64,000 nt of DNA from Lactobacillaceae bacterium (GCA_031289615.1 JAITPD010000047.1:32763-96762); one strand, 5' to 3'; shown: positions 36,251 to 45,370, counted from the first letter of the stretch. The notes: generated by a model not told the origin, from the letters alone. Program-made: numbers and translations.

Positions 36251-36338
36251 ATTAAGAATTCAGTCGGTACAAGCAGCAGGTGCTTAGAAGCCTGTCATAG
36301 ATTAGGCCGTTGGATTCTTTTTATTTTGTCTTTTTTAA
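36251..36338 (+). ncRNA. Candidate antitoxin-like RNA A
   Basis: AAGAATTCAGTCGG and CCGTTGGATTCTT form the closing stem. The inner hairpin is AAGCA/TGCTT with loop GCAGG, and the loop can pair with CCTGT a few bases downstream; CATAGATTAGG follows. The T-rich run after the closing stem (CTTTTTATTTTGTCTTTTTT) makes the whole RNA end like a rho-independent terminator. It aligns with RNA B over GGTACA ... CATAGA ... AGGCC. Confidence 0.55.
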
Positions 36339-36442
36339 TATCTATACATAATGCTTCTTTCAATGATTTAAGTATCTGACAAAACCAAACAAGTTCTAAA
36401 AGACATCAAAATTGCAAAATTATTGTTATTATTTGATAAAAA

Positions 36443-36536
36443 AACATATAGGTGATTTGTCTCACAGTGAGACGAATCACCTATATGTTACCCATGGTTT
36501 ATATATACCCCGGTATAGGCCTAGGCCTATATGTTT
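36443..36536. repeat. Long palindromic element, copy 2
   Basis: This is the inverted second copy of the ~90-bp element at 8770: AACATATAGGTGATTTGTC arms, then ACCCATGG, GGTATAGGCCTAGG. The palindrome differs from copy 1 at only one or two positions. It abuts the stop of the topoisomerase gene; on the minus strand the big hairpin is followed by TTTTTTATC, a good terminator. Confidence 0.75.
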
Positions 36537-38607
36537 ACTTATTGAAGTTTGGTTCAAACCCCACAAACTGCCTGTCTTTATACTCTTTGTCTTTCAATGA
36601 ACCTCTTGCCGTGAATGACTTACCTTTCTTAGAAATAGCATCAAATTCAATTTCTCGCCCCGCTAACAACTCGTCTACTTCATAATCACTAAACACATGT
36701 CCGCCGAATTCTTTGTTAAATTGAATTGTTTTCCCATTCCATTCGCCACTGGCCTTTTCTTTTTCAACAAAGTCTTCTTTGGATTTAACAATTAAAGCTC
36801 CAGTTGGTTCACCAATTGTTGAAACCAACGACTTACCATTTTCAATAATGATTGGCATATCATTTCTAATCGTCTTAGTGACTGAATCTAATGCTTCATC
36901 GTCACTGATTGTAAATTTTCCAACACCATCAAACAAATCAAAGACCCGTTTAGTAATTTTAGGATCCGCAATAAAAGTACCTTTGACCAAATAAGCGCTA
37001 ACTTTCCCAGCTGAGGTTAAATCAATCTTTCCCTTAGTATCTTTAATGTACGCGTTTTTACCTGAACTGAGTTCGGCATACGTGCTGGTTCTTGTTGCAC
37101 CAGTTCCAATATCATACTTTTCAAGAAACGTCTTTAACCATTTCCATGTCGGTTGTGTGGGCTTACTGTTCGCTCCCTCAAACAAAAATGGAGCAGCCAC
37201 GGTCCCAATTACGTTAGCATCGTCTTCAGTTGTTTCCTGGTCATCATCTTGATAGATCAATTTCCAATTCATATTCACTGGAACCGTATAACTAGTTTTG
37301 AAATCAGGATATTCTTGTAATTCTGCGGTCACTTGATTATATTCATAATCTTCACCCAACATAGCTAAATAATTTTGTGCTAATGTCATGTAAATTGCTT
37401 GTGCTGATGGGCCATATTTATTCAAACTTTCTAATGACTTTGGAATCACAAGGCCAGGGCGGTTTGCTCCGTGCGCCCCTTGTTCTTTAACATGGGTTTT
37501 ACGTGGCTCTCGATGCTTCAATAAGCCTAAATCAATACTGATTAGACTCGCGATCTGATCCACAAATGGTAACAAATCATTGAATTGTTCAGGCGTGATC
37601 GTTTTATCTTCTGTTCGTGGGTACGAAACAATTTGCGCTTCATACATATTTTGATAAGTATCTAACACTTCTTTGGCTTCATAACCGTCCTTAGCTAAAA
37701 TTGCAGACAATGATGACAAATCTAGTAGCTTAAGTGGTGCTTGTCTCTTGAGCGTTGTCACAACATTTGTAACGCTACTTTCGTGATAATTTGTTAAATC
37801 ATTTTGACCATCCGTTTCTTGATCAAAACGAAATGCAACATTATCTGCATCTTCAACAGCTCGCTTATAAATATGCTTTCCATCATCTGTAAATCGGACT
37901 TCATAAAATGGTTTCTTGACATAGGCTTTAATCGCCTGCAGCTGTTCAAAGATGTGCCATAACATGGCAGACTTTAACCGTCCTTGTCGAGCCACCACGT
38001 TATAGCCATTATCACGTGCCGTAATTGTAGCAATTCGAGTTAGTTGCATTGACAAAAAATCCCAACGATTGCGTGCAAACCCTTTGGCAAAATCACCATC
38101 ATTTGTAAATTCTGATACGTCACGCAATTTAGATAGTGCTGCTTTAATGCTCTTTTCTGATTCGTCCATGAAATTAGCCCGTAAAACAGTCTTATTCCAA
38201 CCAATTGTTAAAATCGCCTCCCATGCTAATAATTCACCTTCTCCAGACGGGTCTGTATCAGTGGCAATGATGATTCCGTCAAATCCACTCTTTGCTTTCT
38301 TTTTTAAATCGTCCACCAATTGTTTAGTGGATTCCATTCTATTTGTCCGTGGATTCTTACTTTTAATGTATGTGTATTGCCAATTAAAATCTGTGGTATT
38401 CCATGGTAATCCGTTCATTTTCCATGTTTTATATTGTTCTGCCAATTCTTTGGCAACCATTTCTTCTGGTTGTTTCAGGGTCATAACGTGCCCACGTAAA
38501 TTTGTCAGTTCAAAATCATAATCGCCAAATGTGCCCGTTGCACCACCTAATGCCTTTTCAAAGTTGCGGCGTGCACTTGGTTTCTCTGTTAAGATTAAAT
38601 ATTTCAT
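36535..38607 (-). CDS. Type IA topoisomerase (TopB/TrsI-like)
   Basis: The 690-residue enzyme has a toprim start YLILTEKPSA, the metal site TDTDPSGEGE (about 105) and active-site tyrosine motif SYPRTEDKT (about 332). No zinc-ribbon tail is seen. It resembles the topoisomerase III-like TrsI/TraI of pGO1/pSK41 transfer regions, which are thought to relax or decatenate DNA during conjugation. GGGAG precedes the ATG at 38607, preferred over the track start. It stands between two palindromic elements and is probably transcribed partly by readthrough from the pilin gene. Confidence 0.9.
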   Translation of the reverse strand: MKYLILTEKPSARRNFEKALGGATGTFGDYDFELTNLRGHVMTLKQPEEMVAKELAEQYKTWKMNGLPWNTTDFNWQYTYIKSKNPRTNRMESTKQLVDDLKKKAKSGFDGIIIATDTDPSGEGELLAWEAILTIGWNKTVLRANFMDESEKSIKAALSKLRDVSEFTNDGDFAKGFARNRWDFLSMQLTRIATITARDNGYNVVARQGRLKSAMLWHIFEQLQAIKAYVKKPFYEVRFTDDGKHIYKRAVEDADNVAFRFDQETDGQNDLTNYHESSVTNVVTTLKRQAPLKLLDLSSLSAILAKDGYEAKEVLDTYQNMYEAQIVSYPRTEDKTITPEQFNDLLPFVDQIASLISIDLGLLKHREPRKTHVKEQGAHGANRPGLVIPKSLESLNKYGPSAQAIYMTLAQNYLAMLGEDYEYNQVTAELQEYPDFKTSYTVPVNMNWKLIYQDDDQETTEDDANVIGTVAAPFLFEGANSKPTQPTWKWLKTFLEKYDIGTGATRTSTYAELSSGKNAYIKDTKGKIDLTSAGKVSAYLVKGTFIADPKITKRVFDLFDGVGKFTISDDEALDSVTKTIRNDMPIIIENGKSLVSTIGEPTGALIVKSKEDFVEKEKASGEWNGKTIQFNKEFGGHVFSDYEVDELLAGREIEFDAISKKGKSFTARGSLKDKEYKDRQFVGFEPNFNK

Positions 38608-38656
38608 TTTCACTCCCTTGTTCAACTTGATGTTTTTAAAACTATATATATCACCT

Positions 38657-38696
38657 ATATATTCTATACACCTATATATAGGTGTATAGAATATAT
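38657..38696. repeat. Perfect 40-bp AT-rich palindrome
   Basis: A palindrome centred on CCTATATATAGG, with outer arms reading TATTCTATACACC. It uses the same TATAGGTG word as the other palindromic elements. It lies between the pilin terminator and the topoisomerase start, 50 bp upstream of that ATG. Confidence 0.75.
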
Positions 38697-38711
38697 GTTT
38701 TGTGAATATGA

Positions 38712-38744
38712 AAATAAAACAGCCAACCGATCGCCGGCCGGCTG
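38712..38744 (-). terminator. Terminator after the pilin-like gene
   Basis: On the minus strand CAGCC ... GGCTG (enclosing GGCCGGCGATCGGTT) is followed by TTTTATTTT. It would give the pilin gene its own short, abundant transcript, with partial readthrough to the topoisomerase. Confidence 0.65.
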
Positions 38745-38753
38745 CTCTATCTA

Positions 38754-39011
38754 CTACTGAATAACTGAAGTAACGAATGCAGCGAATGCACTGAAAATAA
38801 CAGATGCACCAACTGCGACGATAATTGTGGTTCCAACTCGCATTAATCCACCCTTACCTTCTTCAGAACCACGTTGGTCCTTCTTCAAAAAATAAACTCC
38901 AGTAATGATCCCAACTAACAATGCAAGTCCAACAATAATGGCTGTTGCAATACCGCCCAATTGTGTCAGCGCATTAATAATTAAATCCTTTACACTATCT
39001 AATTTCGCCAT
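38754..39011 (-). CDS. VirB2/pilin-like small membrane protein
   Basis: The 85-residue protein has two membrane segments (about 17-38 GGIATAIIVGLALLVGIITGVYF and 60-83 TTIIVAVGASVIFSAFAAFV) separated by a short charged loop (KKDQRGSEEGKGG). This is the topology of TrbC/VirB2-type subunits and of small channel proteins in Gram-positive T4SS. AGAGGA lies before the ATG, and the gene has its own shared-box promoter and terminator, suiting a protein needed in many copies. The name rests on topology. Confidence 0.65.
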   Translation of the reverse strand: MAKLDSVKDLIINALTQLGGIATAIIVGLALLVGIITGVYFLKKDQRGSEEGKGGLMRVGTTIIVAVGASVIFSAFAAFVTSVIQ

Positions 39012-39057
39012 GGATAATTCCTCTTTCCTAAAAATATATTTTTAAATCATGTCACAT

Positions 39058-39092
39058 TTTATACTTATTTTTCATTGGTACAAAAAGTAACT
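39058..39092 (-). promoter_or_regulatory. Predicted promoter with shared transfer box
   Basis: The minus strand reads AGTTACTTTTTGTACC, then TATAAA 17 bp beyond the TTTTTG. It lies about 50-75 bp upstream of the pilin-like ATG. Confidence 0.5.
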
Positions 39093-39096
39093 ATAT

Positions 39097-40893
39097 TTAT
39101 GCTGATTCATGCTCCAAAACGTTTAGATAAAAGGCTAATGTCCGATTATCAAAACGTTCACTTCGTTTTTCAGGTTCTTCTACTGTAATCGTTATTTGAT
39201 GTGCTACATTAGGTGCAATCTGTTGTTCTTTAAGCATCAATGTGGCAATTGGATCATCTAACTTTAAATTAATCGCCCTGGCGATTGGTCTAGCTCCGTT
39301 CGCTGGATCAAACCCTTCATTGGAAATATAATCGACCAAATCATCAGCATAATCAAGTTCCCATCCATTCTCACGTTGAATCATGGCCTGATACTGCGAT
39401 AATTTTAATTCTGTGATGTGCTTAATATCTTCTCGATCCAATTGATTAAAGACCACTATTTCATCTAACCGATTGACAAATTCTGGACGAAAACTATTTT
39501 TTAGTTCAGTCGAAACATTATTCATGAATGACTTGTCAGAATGCCCAAAATCATCATGGGTTAAACCAACTAGTTCATTTTGTTGATTAATTAACTTGTA
39601 TCCTAAGTTAGACGTCATAATAATTAACGCATTCTTGAAACTACGAGTTTTACCAGTGGAATCAGTTAAAATTCCATCTTGCATAATCTGAAGCATTAAA
39701 TCAAAAACAGCACTGTGCGCCTTTTCAATTTCATCTAGTAAAACAACCGTATAAGGATTGTCCTTAATTTGACGGGCTGCTCGATCTGCAAACACAGTAC
39801 CTGAACTCTCCTGGTTAAATTCAGACATGTCAAACCGAATCATCTTATTTTCATCATCAAACAACGCTTCTGCCGTGGCCTTGGCTAATTCTGTCTTGCC
39901 GACCCCAGTAGGGCCCATAAACAACAAACTAGCTAATGGCTTGCCGTAGTCATTATGATTCACCAGTGTTCGTCTAATGGCACGGGCAACTGAATTGATT
40001 GCTCTTTGTTGTCCCAATACTCGTCTTGATAAAACACTCCGTAAGGCAAGACCTCGTTCAGCACTCGTTTTAGTTAATGACGAAGTTGGAATGCCTGTAA
40101 TAATTTCCAATTCTTTTAAGATGTCATCAGCGGTCAATACATCTTGTTTGGCCAATTTAATTCGCGCACTTGCACCATCTAATAGATCAATAGCTTTGTC
40201 CGGTAAAAAACGATCATTAATATAACGAACTGATTTTTCTACCGCTGATTTAATCGCATCAGATTCTACTTTGATACTATAGAATTTTTCAAAACGGGGC
40301 TTCATTTTATTCAAAATATAAATTGTCTGATCAATTGATGGTTCATCGACCATGATTGGCTGGAAACGTCTCTCTAAAGCACCATCTTTTTCAATAAATT
40401 CATGATATTCATCAAGAGTTGTCGCACCAATCACCCGAAAATCACCACGGGCTAAAGCTGGTTTTAAAATATTACCGGCATCCAACGACCCATTACTATC
40501 ACCTGCTCCCATGATCATGTGCAATTCGTCAATGAATAAAATATAATCATCTCGTTTTTCACTTAATTCATGAATCAAGGCGTCAATATATTCCGTGAAG
40601 TGTTCACCTACTAATGCGGCAATGTTCAATGAAACCACATGCACATTAGCAAACGTTGCCAAAGTATCTGTTTGCAAAATTTCTTTAGCAAATCCTTCTA
40701 CCACTGCGGTTTTACCCACCCCTGGTTCACCCAACAGTACTGGTGAATTTTTAGTCAATCGAGTCAATGAAGTAATTACTTTTTGAATCTCTGGATCGCG
40801 TCCAGTAATGACGTACTTATCAGGATTAGCACTAATCCTTTCCGTTACATCATCGGTAAAACGGTCGATGTAGCTTTTAATTTCAGTTGTCAT
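39097..40893 (-). CDS. Clp-type double AAA+ ATPase without N-domain
   Basis: The 598-residue protein has two AAA+ modules: D1 with [17 protein letters not shown] (about 55) and LFIDELHM; D2 with [17 protein letters not shown] (about 330) and LLDEIEKAH, ending in a typical D2 small domain. It lacks the ClpN domain and most of the ClpB middle domain, so it is much shorter than ClpB or ClpC (about 800-870). The order of motifs is otherwise that of ClpC/ClpE. It should unfold or remodel proteins; in this context relaxase or replication complexes are possible clients (inference). Its ATG overlaps the upstream gene's stop (TAATG). No ClpP is encoded nearby. Confidence 0.85.
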   Translation of the reverse strand: MTTEIKSYIDRFTDDVTERISANPDKYVITGRDPEIQKVITSLTRLTKNSPVLLGEPGVGKTAVVEGFAKEILQTDTLATFANVHVVSLNIAALVGEHFTEYIDALIHELSEKRDDYILFIDELHMIMGAGDSNGSLDAGNILKPALARGDFRVIGATTLDEYHEFIEKDGALERRFQPIMVDEPSIDQTIYILNKMKPRFEKFYSIKVESDAIKSAVEKSVRYINDRFLPDKAIDLLDGASARIKLAKQDVLTADDILKELEIITGIPTSSLTKTSAERGLALRSVLSRRVLGQQRAINSVARAIRRTLVNHNDYGKPLASLLFMGPTGVGKTELAKATAEALFDDENKMIRFDMSEFNQESSGTVFADRAARQIKDNPYTVVLLDEIEKAHSAVFDLMLQIMQDGILTDSTGKTRSFKNALIIMTSNLGYKLINQQNELVGLTHDDFGHSDKSFMNNVSTELKNSFRPEFVNRLDEIVVFNQLDREDIKHITELKLSQYQAMIQRENGWELDYADDLVDYISNEGFDPANGARPIARAINLKLDDPIATLMLKEQQIAPNVAHQITITVEEPEKRSERFDNRTLAFYLNVLEHESA

Positions 40894-41558
40894 TATGCCT
40901 CACCTTGTGGCTGATTAAACATATTTGTCACAACTGCTTTATTGGTTTGACGAGCTTGTTCCAATATTTTTTGTTGTGACAATATTTTATCAGTTTCGTC
41001 CTCAGTTACATCAACATATTCTGATACCAATTCTATTCCCATGGCTGGTGTTTCTTCATCAGTATTTAGGTTTCTTTCTTCAATTGCTGGTTTTGCCTCA
41101 ATCGTCCGTTCTTCAACACTTTCATCTACTGAATTATGTTCATCAATGTCAATAGTAGATTGAGTTGATACCTCAACAGGACTTTCTATAGCAGCATGAA
41201 CAGCATTTATATCGGGTAACTTAGTTGCTTTCCCCGCTTCTGTAATGACATTATTTTCGTCAATATTATTGTTGTCATCAGATACTATTTGTTCGATTTG
41301 CTCTTTTTTAGCGATTTTTTGCTTTTCTAATTCAATAGCAGATGTGAAACTAACGTCTTGTGATTTTGCTAAATGTTTATTCATATTTAGGGTATGGACT
41401 AATAAGCGAGAAACATCAAGGACATCTTCTAAATACAATTCAACAGCTGTGACATCGTTCTCATCATCAACTAATTGTGCCGATAACAACAAGTGCTCCT
41501 GTTCATCTGCTGTGATTGCAGTATTGATTAAGTGATACCGATTATAATTATCTAACAT
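40893..41558 (-). CDS. Acidic protein between primase and Clp genes, unknown
   Basis: The 221-residue protein has a small helical N-terminal domain (about 1-70, HLINTAITADEQEHLLLSAQL ... LYLEDVLDVSRLLVHTLNM) and a long acidic, probably disordered rest. No family is recognised. Tight coupling to the Clp gene (TAATG overlap) and 17 bp spacing from the primase suggest a joint function, perhaps as adaptor of the AAA+ ATPase; that is inference. Confidence 0.6.
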   Translation of the reverse strand: MLDNYNRYHLINTAITADEQEHLLLSAQLVDDENDVTAVELYLEDVLDVSRLLVHTLNMNKHLAKSQDVSFTSAIELEKQKIAKKEQIEQIVSDDNNNIDENNVITEAGKATKLPDINAVHAAIESPVEVSTQSTIDIDEHNSVDESVEERTIEAKPAIEERNLNTDEETPAMGIELVSEYVDVTEDETDKILSQQKILEQARQTNKAVVTNMFNQPQGEA

Positions 41559-41575
41559 GTTTATTTTTACCTCCC

Positions 41576-42946
41576 TTAGAACACCATTTCAGGTGCTGTT
41601 TGTGGTTGTTCCACACTATTGTTTTGTGGTTCGTAATTTTCAATTGATTCAGCAGTAAATTTTTGCGTTGGTACTGGCCGACTGTGTTGAACCACCCGCT
41701 TTTCTGCTTCTCGCTGTTGTTTTTGTTCAGGGGTCATTTCAGCTTTAATAATCTCTGGGATCTTAACAACTGATGGATCATTTGAAACATTTTGATCAAT
41801 TTGCTTAGTGACTGTATTTTGAATTTGCTTTGGCTGTATAACTTCAACCTTTACTGGCTCAATATACAAAGGCAATTCGTCTAATTTATTTAATGATACA
41901 GAAAGAGTTTCTAGTGTATCACCATAGCGCAATTGATCATTCCAATCCTTAGTACGAATGTCAGATGGTACATCAACCATCATCTTGGTGTCATCAAAAA
42001 GATTAATGTTTGAAAAGGTATCAGTAAACTTATGAATCATGTCCCGCCCTGGTTGGTCATTATCAACTGCAAAATGTACCTCTGCTGGCAAATGCCAACC
42101 CGTATCTTGTTCTTCGTCAAAATAATGGTCATGCATGAATTTCCAAACGGCAGCACCATTTCCAACACCTGACATTGCAAAGAATTGAACATTTTCTTTA
42201 CTATTGTGAATTTCAGCAAAGTGTAACTGCCAATAACTAATCGCATCTAATGATGCTTCAAAGATAATTAACTTATCAGGAGTTTCCTTTTTTGGCCCAA
42301 CCCTAAAATTAAACCCAGCTTGATCAGATGGTGATCCGAGCACGTTACCTTTCCAGTAACCATCATGCTTAGTAATCTTTTTGCTTTTGTGAGTAGCTTG
42401 AGCATTTGCTCCAACCATAATTCCATCAGAATCACGCCATGGGTACCAAATGTTACGAGACTCAAAACTATGATTGCTATTTTTTGATTGAACGGTTTTA
42501 ACTTCATCTCGTAAAAGGCCACCACGTGCTAATGCATTTACAATCCCTGGATCAATTCCTCGAACATCCGTTAAAAACTTCTTGGATTGATCTGACAAAT
42601 CAGCTAACTCATGCTTATTCACATCAAATTGCTCTTTAGGACCACGTTCATGCATGATTTGCTTATAGGCACCCGTTCTGTCGATTTGAATTTTGTGTAG
42701 CGTTGATAAACGGTCTTTGTATTCTTCAATACCATCAACCTCTTTCATGTAATTAAATAAGTTACCGCCCAATGAATGTGCATGCCACGCAAAACGATTG
42801 TCGTCTAAGTTAACATATAAGCTATCGTGACTATCTAGTTTAGCCCATCCACTCCGATCAACCTTTCCCCATGATTCTCCTACGTATTCTAAATATTCTT
42901 GTAACGACACTTTTTGTTTTGTAAAGTCATCTGTTTTATTTGCCAT
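41576..42946 (-). CDS. Toprim primase-like protein with DUF3991-like region
   Basis: The 456-residue protein starts with a region like DUF3991/CHC2-derived primase proteins (LDSHDSLYVNLDDNRFAWHA ... GGNLFNYM), but without the cysteine zinc ligands. A toprim domain follows (about 220-330) with LIIFEASLDAISYW (catalytic Glu) and VDNDQPG (acidic pair). The C-terminal ~100 residues are Gln/Pro-rich. Such proteins prime the lagging or incoming strand on plasmids and ICEs. GGGGAC precedes the ATG. First gene of a three-gene operon with the shared promoter box. Confidence 0.8.
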   Translation of the reverse strand: MANKTDDFTKQKVSLQEYLEYVGESWGKVDRSGWAKLDSHDSLYVNLDDNRFAWHAHSLGGNLFNYMKEVDGIEEYKDRLSTLHKIQIDRTGAYKQIMHERGPKEQFDVNKHELADLSDQSKKFLTDVRGIDPGIVNALARGGLLRDEVKTVQSKNSNHSFESRNIWYPWRDSDGIMVGANAQATHKSKKITKHDGYWKGNVLGSPSDQAGFNFRVGPKKETPDKLIIFEASLDAISYWQLHFAEIHNSKENVQFFAMSGVGNGAAVWKFMHDHYFDEEQDTGWHLPAEVHFAVDNDQPGRDMIHKFTDTFSNINLFDDTKMMVDVPSDIRTKDWNDQLRYGDTLETLSVSLNKLDELPLYIEPVKVEVIQPKQIQNTVTKQIDQNVSNDPSVVKIPEIIKAEMTPEQKQQREAEKRVVQHSRPVPTQKFTAESIENYEPQNNSVEQPQTAPEMVF

Positions 42947-42980
42947 TTCTTATTGTCCCCTTCTGATAATTTGTAGTACT

Positions 42981-43020
42981 AGCATAATGCTATAATCAAA
43001 TTTTCTGAAAAGTTGCAATA
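42981..43020 (-). promoter_or_regulatory. Predicted promoter with shared transfer box
   Basis: The minus strand reads TGCAACTTTTCAGAA followed by 17 bp and TATGCT, about 40-70 bp upstream of the primase-like gene. It is the weakest of the six matches. Confidence 0.4.
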
Positions 43021-43050
43021 AAAAAGGTGTTCCTCGTTTGGGAAACACCT
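43018..43050 (-). terminator. Terminator after the relaxase unit
   Basis: On the minus strand AGGTGTTTCC-CAAACGA-GGAACACCT is followed by TTTTTTATT. It ends transcripts from the relaxase gene before the primase promoter. Confidence 0.8.
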
Positions 43051-43056
43051 GATTAA

Positions 43057-43182
43057 CTATTTGAATTTGCATGCCTCGATCTTCTTGATCGTATACTTGT
43101 GTTTGTGCATTGAATTTACGTTCTTCAATACTATGAAAATCTCTCGGACTACTAATTGTTCTTGATTAACCCATGAAATCAT
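43057..43182 (-). CDS. Possible 41-residue basic protein after the relaxase
   Basis: This open frame starts at an ATG 17 bp past the relaxase stop and ends 7 bp before the terminator hairpin. The product (MISWVNQEQLVVREIFIVLK ...) is basic at its C-terminus (HKHKYTIKKIEACKFK). It was too short for the track. There is no good Shine-Dalgarno, so it may be translated by coupling to the relaxase or not at all. It fills the gap between relaxase and terminator. Confidence 0.35.
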   Translation of the reverse strand: MISWVNQEQLVVREIFIVLKNVNSMHKHKYTIKKIEACKFK

Positions 43183-43199
43183 TGATTGAAAGTACTGAT

Positions 43200-45287
43200 T
43201 TACAATCCCATTTCAGCTTGTTGTCGTTCAATCTCTTGCTCGTGCAACTCACGTGTTTGTTGCTCAATGTCATTTGATTGCTCCATTGAATAAGACAGAT
43301 TGTTAATAATACGTTTAACTTCAATGCCATTCAATTTACGACCACGGAAACGTTGCTTCATTCGTTTCTTTCGTTTATTTTCTTGAAACCTTTGGGCAGT
43401 CTTTCTCTCATGTTTTTCAAAAGTATTTTCGCGGCCCTCAATTTCTGCAATCTTTCCAAACAGCGCGGCATTGGATTGCTTTAGTTCTTGTTGCTCATCA
43501 TAACTCAGACCAGTTTGCGCAAGCTTATCATTATTGTTAAACACTTCACCTTTAGCCTCGATTAACTTCAACTCTTGTTTAAGCTTGTCTACCACATCTT
43601 TGCGTTTAATGATTAAATCTGGTGTTCCATAAGCTAATTGAAGACTATCTTGTGATGCATTCGTCACCAATTCTAACTCTGTTTTACGCTGTTCGCTTAG
43701 CTCATTCGCATAATCAGTTGTAAAGGCCTTAATGGGTGTTTCTGACAAGTTAGGGTATTTTATGGTAAACTGTCTGATTCGTTCTTCATCGTCCTCAGAA
43801 CGCTTAAATGATGGCTTCTGCTGTAATTCTAGTAATTGATCTTGGTCTACAAGTTGCTCATGAATATACACAATTAATGGATCATTGAAATTATAACTAA
43901 TTAGGTCTAAATTATCTTCATCATCATAGGTTTTTTGATAATCTAAGCGCTGTTTAATTACCACTTGCCTTGCAGCTAAGTTACCTTGACGAATGGCGCG
44001 TTTACGCAGCCCTAATTCTTTAGTAACCTCTTTGGGTGGGACCAAATCCTTAGACCGCATTAATTTCACCTGGCTGTCCAATAAATCTTTCAATCTAATT
44101 TGTTCGTCCATGGGGGTATCTTGAATTTCGATCGTTTTGCTAACGGCTAACGAATTCGGATCAATTTCACGTAAATTTTGATATAGTCGATTAACCAACT
44201 GTTCTTGCAACTGATCACGGCGATTTTGAACGTAATCACTAGCTTGATCGTTGTCGCCCATTCCAGTCTTATAAATATTGTTTAACTCACTAGTATTAGA
44301 GATAAAATCGTGTAGTAACTCTTTCCCATTTGTCTCTAAATAACGATTAATAAATTCATTGGCCAATGCGTTGGCAGCTTTCATAGGTACTGCATTAGAC
44401 TTTGCACGCCACTTCGTTTCCTTTTCATCTGGTAAAGTTCGTAATAAAGTGTTGATAAGGTGCGTTTGTTCCTTCATTAATTCGAGTGAGGAAACAGCCG
44501 ATAAGACTTGTTTAGAAGTTTTACTAACATTAACTTCAAGTTCAATTTCATGTTCTTTATTCTTATCTAAGCGCATGTCGCGCCAAATTTTCTTTTTAAG
44601 TCGATCAATCGTACGTTGTTTAAACAGCCCCTTTGGTTCCATCCGATGTGTCACTGGGTTAAATTTATCTGGTCGCTTTGTAACTTGTTCAAACGTTGCG
44701 ATGTGCACATGGACGTGATTCTTATTTCGATCACCATGTAAATGAATATCCGCAAACCATTCCGCTGATTCACTAATTCCTTCAGACTTTAACATACCTG
44801 GCATGGCTGCTTGAATCACCTGTTTGATCCGCCTCTGATCTAAATTCCGATCCTCTACATTGTCCATCAACCCTTCACGAATTAAAAAATCATCCGAGAA
44901 TGACACCACGGTTTTCCACATTAGATTATGATTTTTAGCAGCCATGTTAATATGATCCTGTAATTTTTTAATCTCTTTTGAATTAAGATTAAAACTATCT
45001 TTTGTAAATGTAGGGGTTAAATCATTTGCGACACCATCTTCAGTTGACGTGACATCCGCCCTGGAAGCGTATTCTAAATAATCACCAAACTCGCCTTTTT
45101 CTTTGGCAACACGTTCGCCAACGATGTTGTGATCGTTACTAGCGTCAGTCACCTCTTTGTCCTTACCATTGTGATCAATTAGGTATCTCACATAATATGA
45201 CTTGGCCGGATCAAAACGATGTTTAATGATAATATCTGGATTAGATCCTGTAGTTGCTGATTCTAGTGTTGTTTTGTTTTCAGTCAT
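43200..45287 (-). CDS. MobL-family relaxase
   Basis: The 695-residue protein resembles MobL relaxases of Gram-positive conjugative plasmids such as pLS20: N-terminal YYVRYLIDHNGKDKEV ... FGDYLEYASRADVTST, then WFADIHLHGDRNKNHVHVHIATFE with the metal-binding HVHVH cluster (about 185-205). A long charged helical C-terminal half follows (about 280-680). It nicks oriT, stays bound to the 5' end and pilots the strand to VirD4. It stands alone between two terminators. oriT is probably close, but no nick site could be assigned. Confidence 0.88.
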   Translation of the reverse strand: MTENKTTLESATTGSNPDIIIKHRFDPAKSYYVRYLIDHNGKDKEVTDASNDHNIVGERVAKEKGEFGDYLEYASRADVTSTEDGVANDLTPTFTKDSFNLNSKEIKKLQDHINMAAKNHNLMWKTVVSFSDDFLIREGLMDNVEDRNLDQRRIKQVIQAAMPGMLKSEGISESAEWFADIHLHGDRNKNHVHVHIATFEQVTKRPDKFNPVTHRMEPKGLFKQRTIDRLKKKIWRDMRLDKNKEHEIELEVNVSKTSKQVLSAVSSLELMKEQTHLINTLLRTLPDEKETKWRAKSNAVPMKAANALANEFINRYLETNGKELLHDFISNTSELNNIYKTGMGDNDQASDYVQNRRDQLQEQLVNRLYQNLREIDPNSLAVSKTIEIQDTPMDEQIRLKDLLDSQVKLMRSKDLVPPKEVTKELGLRKRAIRQGNLAARQVVIKQRLDYQKTYDDEDNLDLISYNFNDPLIVYIHEQLVDQDQLLELQQKPSFKRSEDDEERIRQFTIKYPNLSETPIKAFTTDYANELSEQRKTELELVTNASQDSLQLAYGTPDLIIKRKDVVDKLKQELKLIEAKGEVFNNNDKLAQTGLSYDEQQELKQSNAALFGKIAEIEGRENTFEKHERKTAQRFQENKRKKRMKQRFRGRKLNGIEVKRIINNLSYSMEQSNDIEQQTRELHEQEIERQQAEMGL

Positions 45288-45370
45288 GACTAATCACCTC
45301 TTTCAATATATGCTGCAATTATGTATTTCTTCATTCTTGATAATCAATCTAACACTACTCTGACGATATT

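Noticed and set aside
36535-38607. Topoisomerase as a truncated chromosomal gene
   Set aside because: Toprim, metal site and tyrosine motif are intact; absence of the zinc tail is normal for TrsI/TopB-like enzymes.
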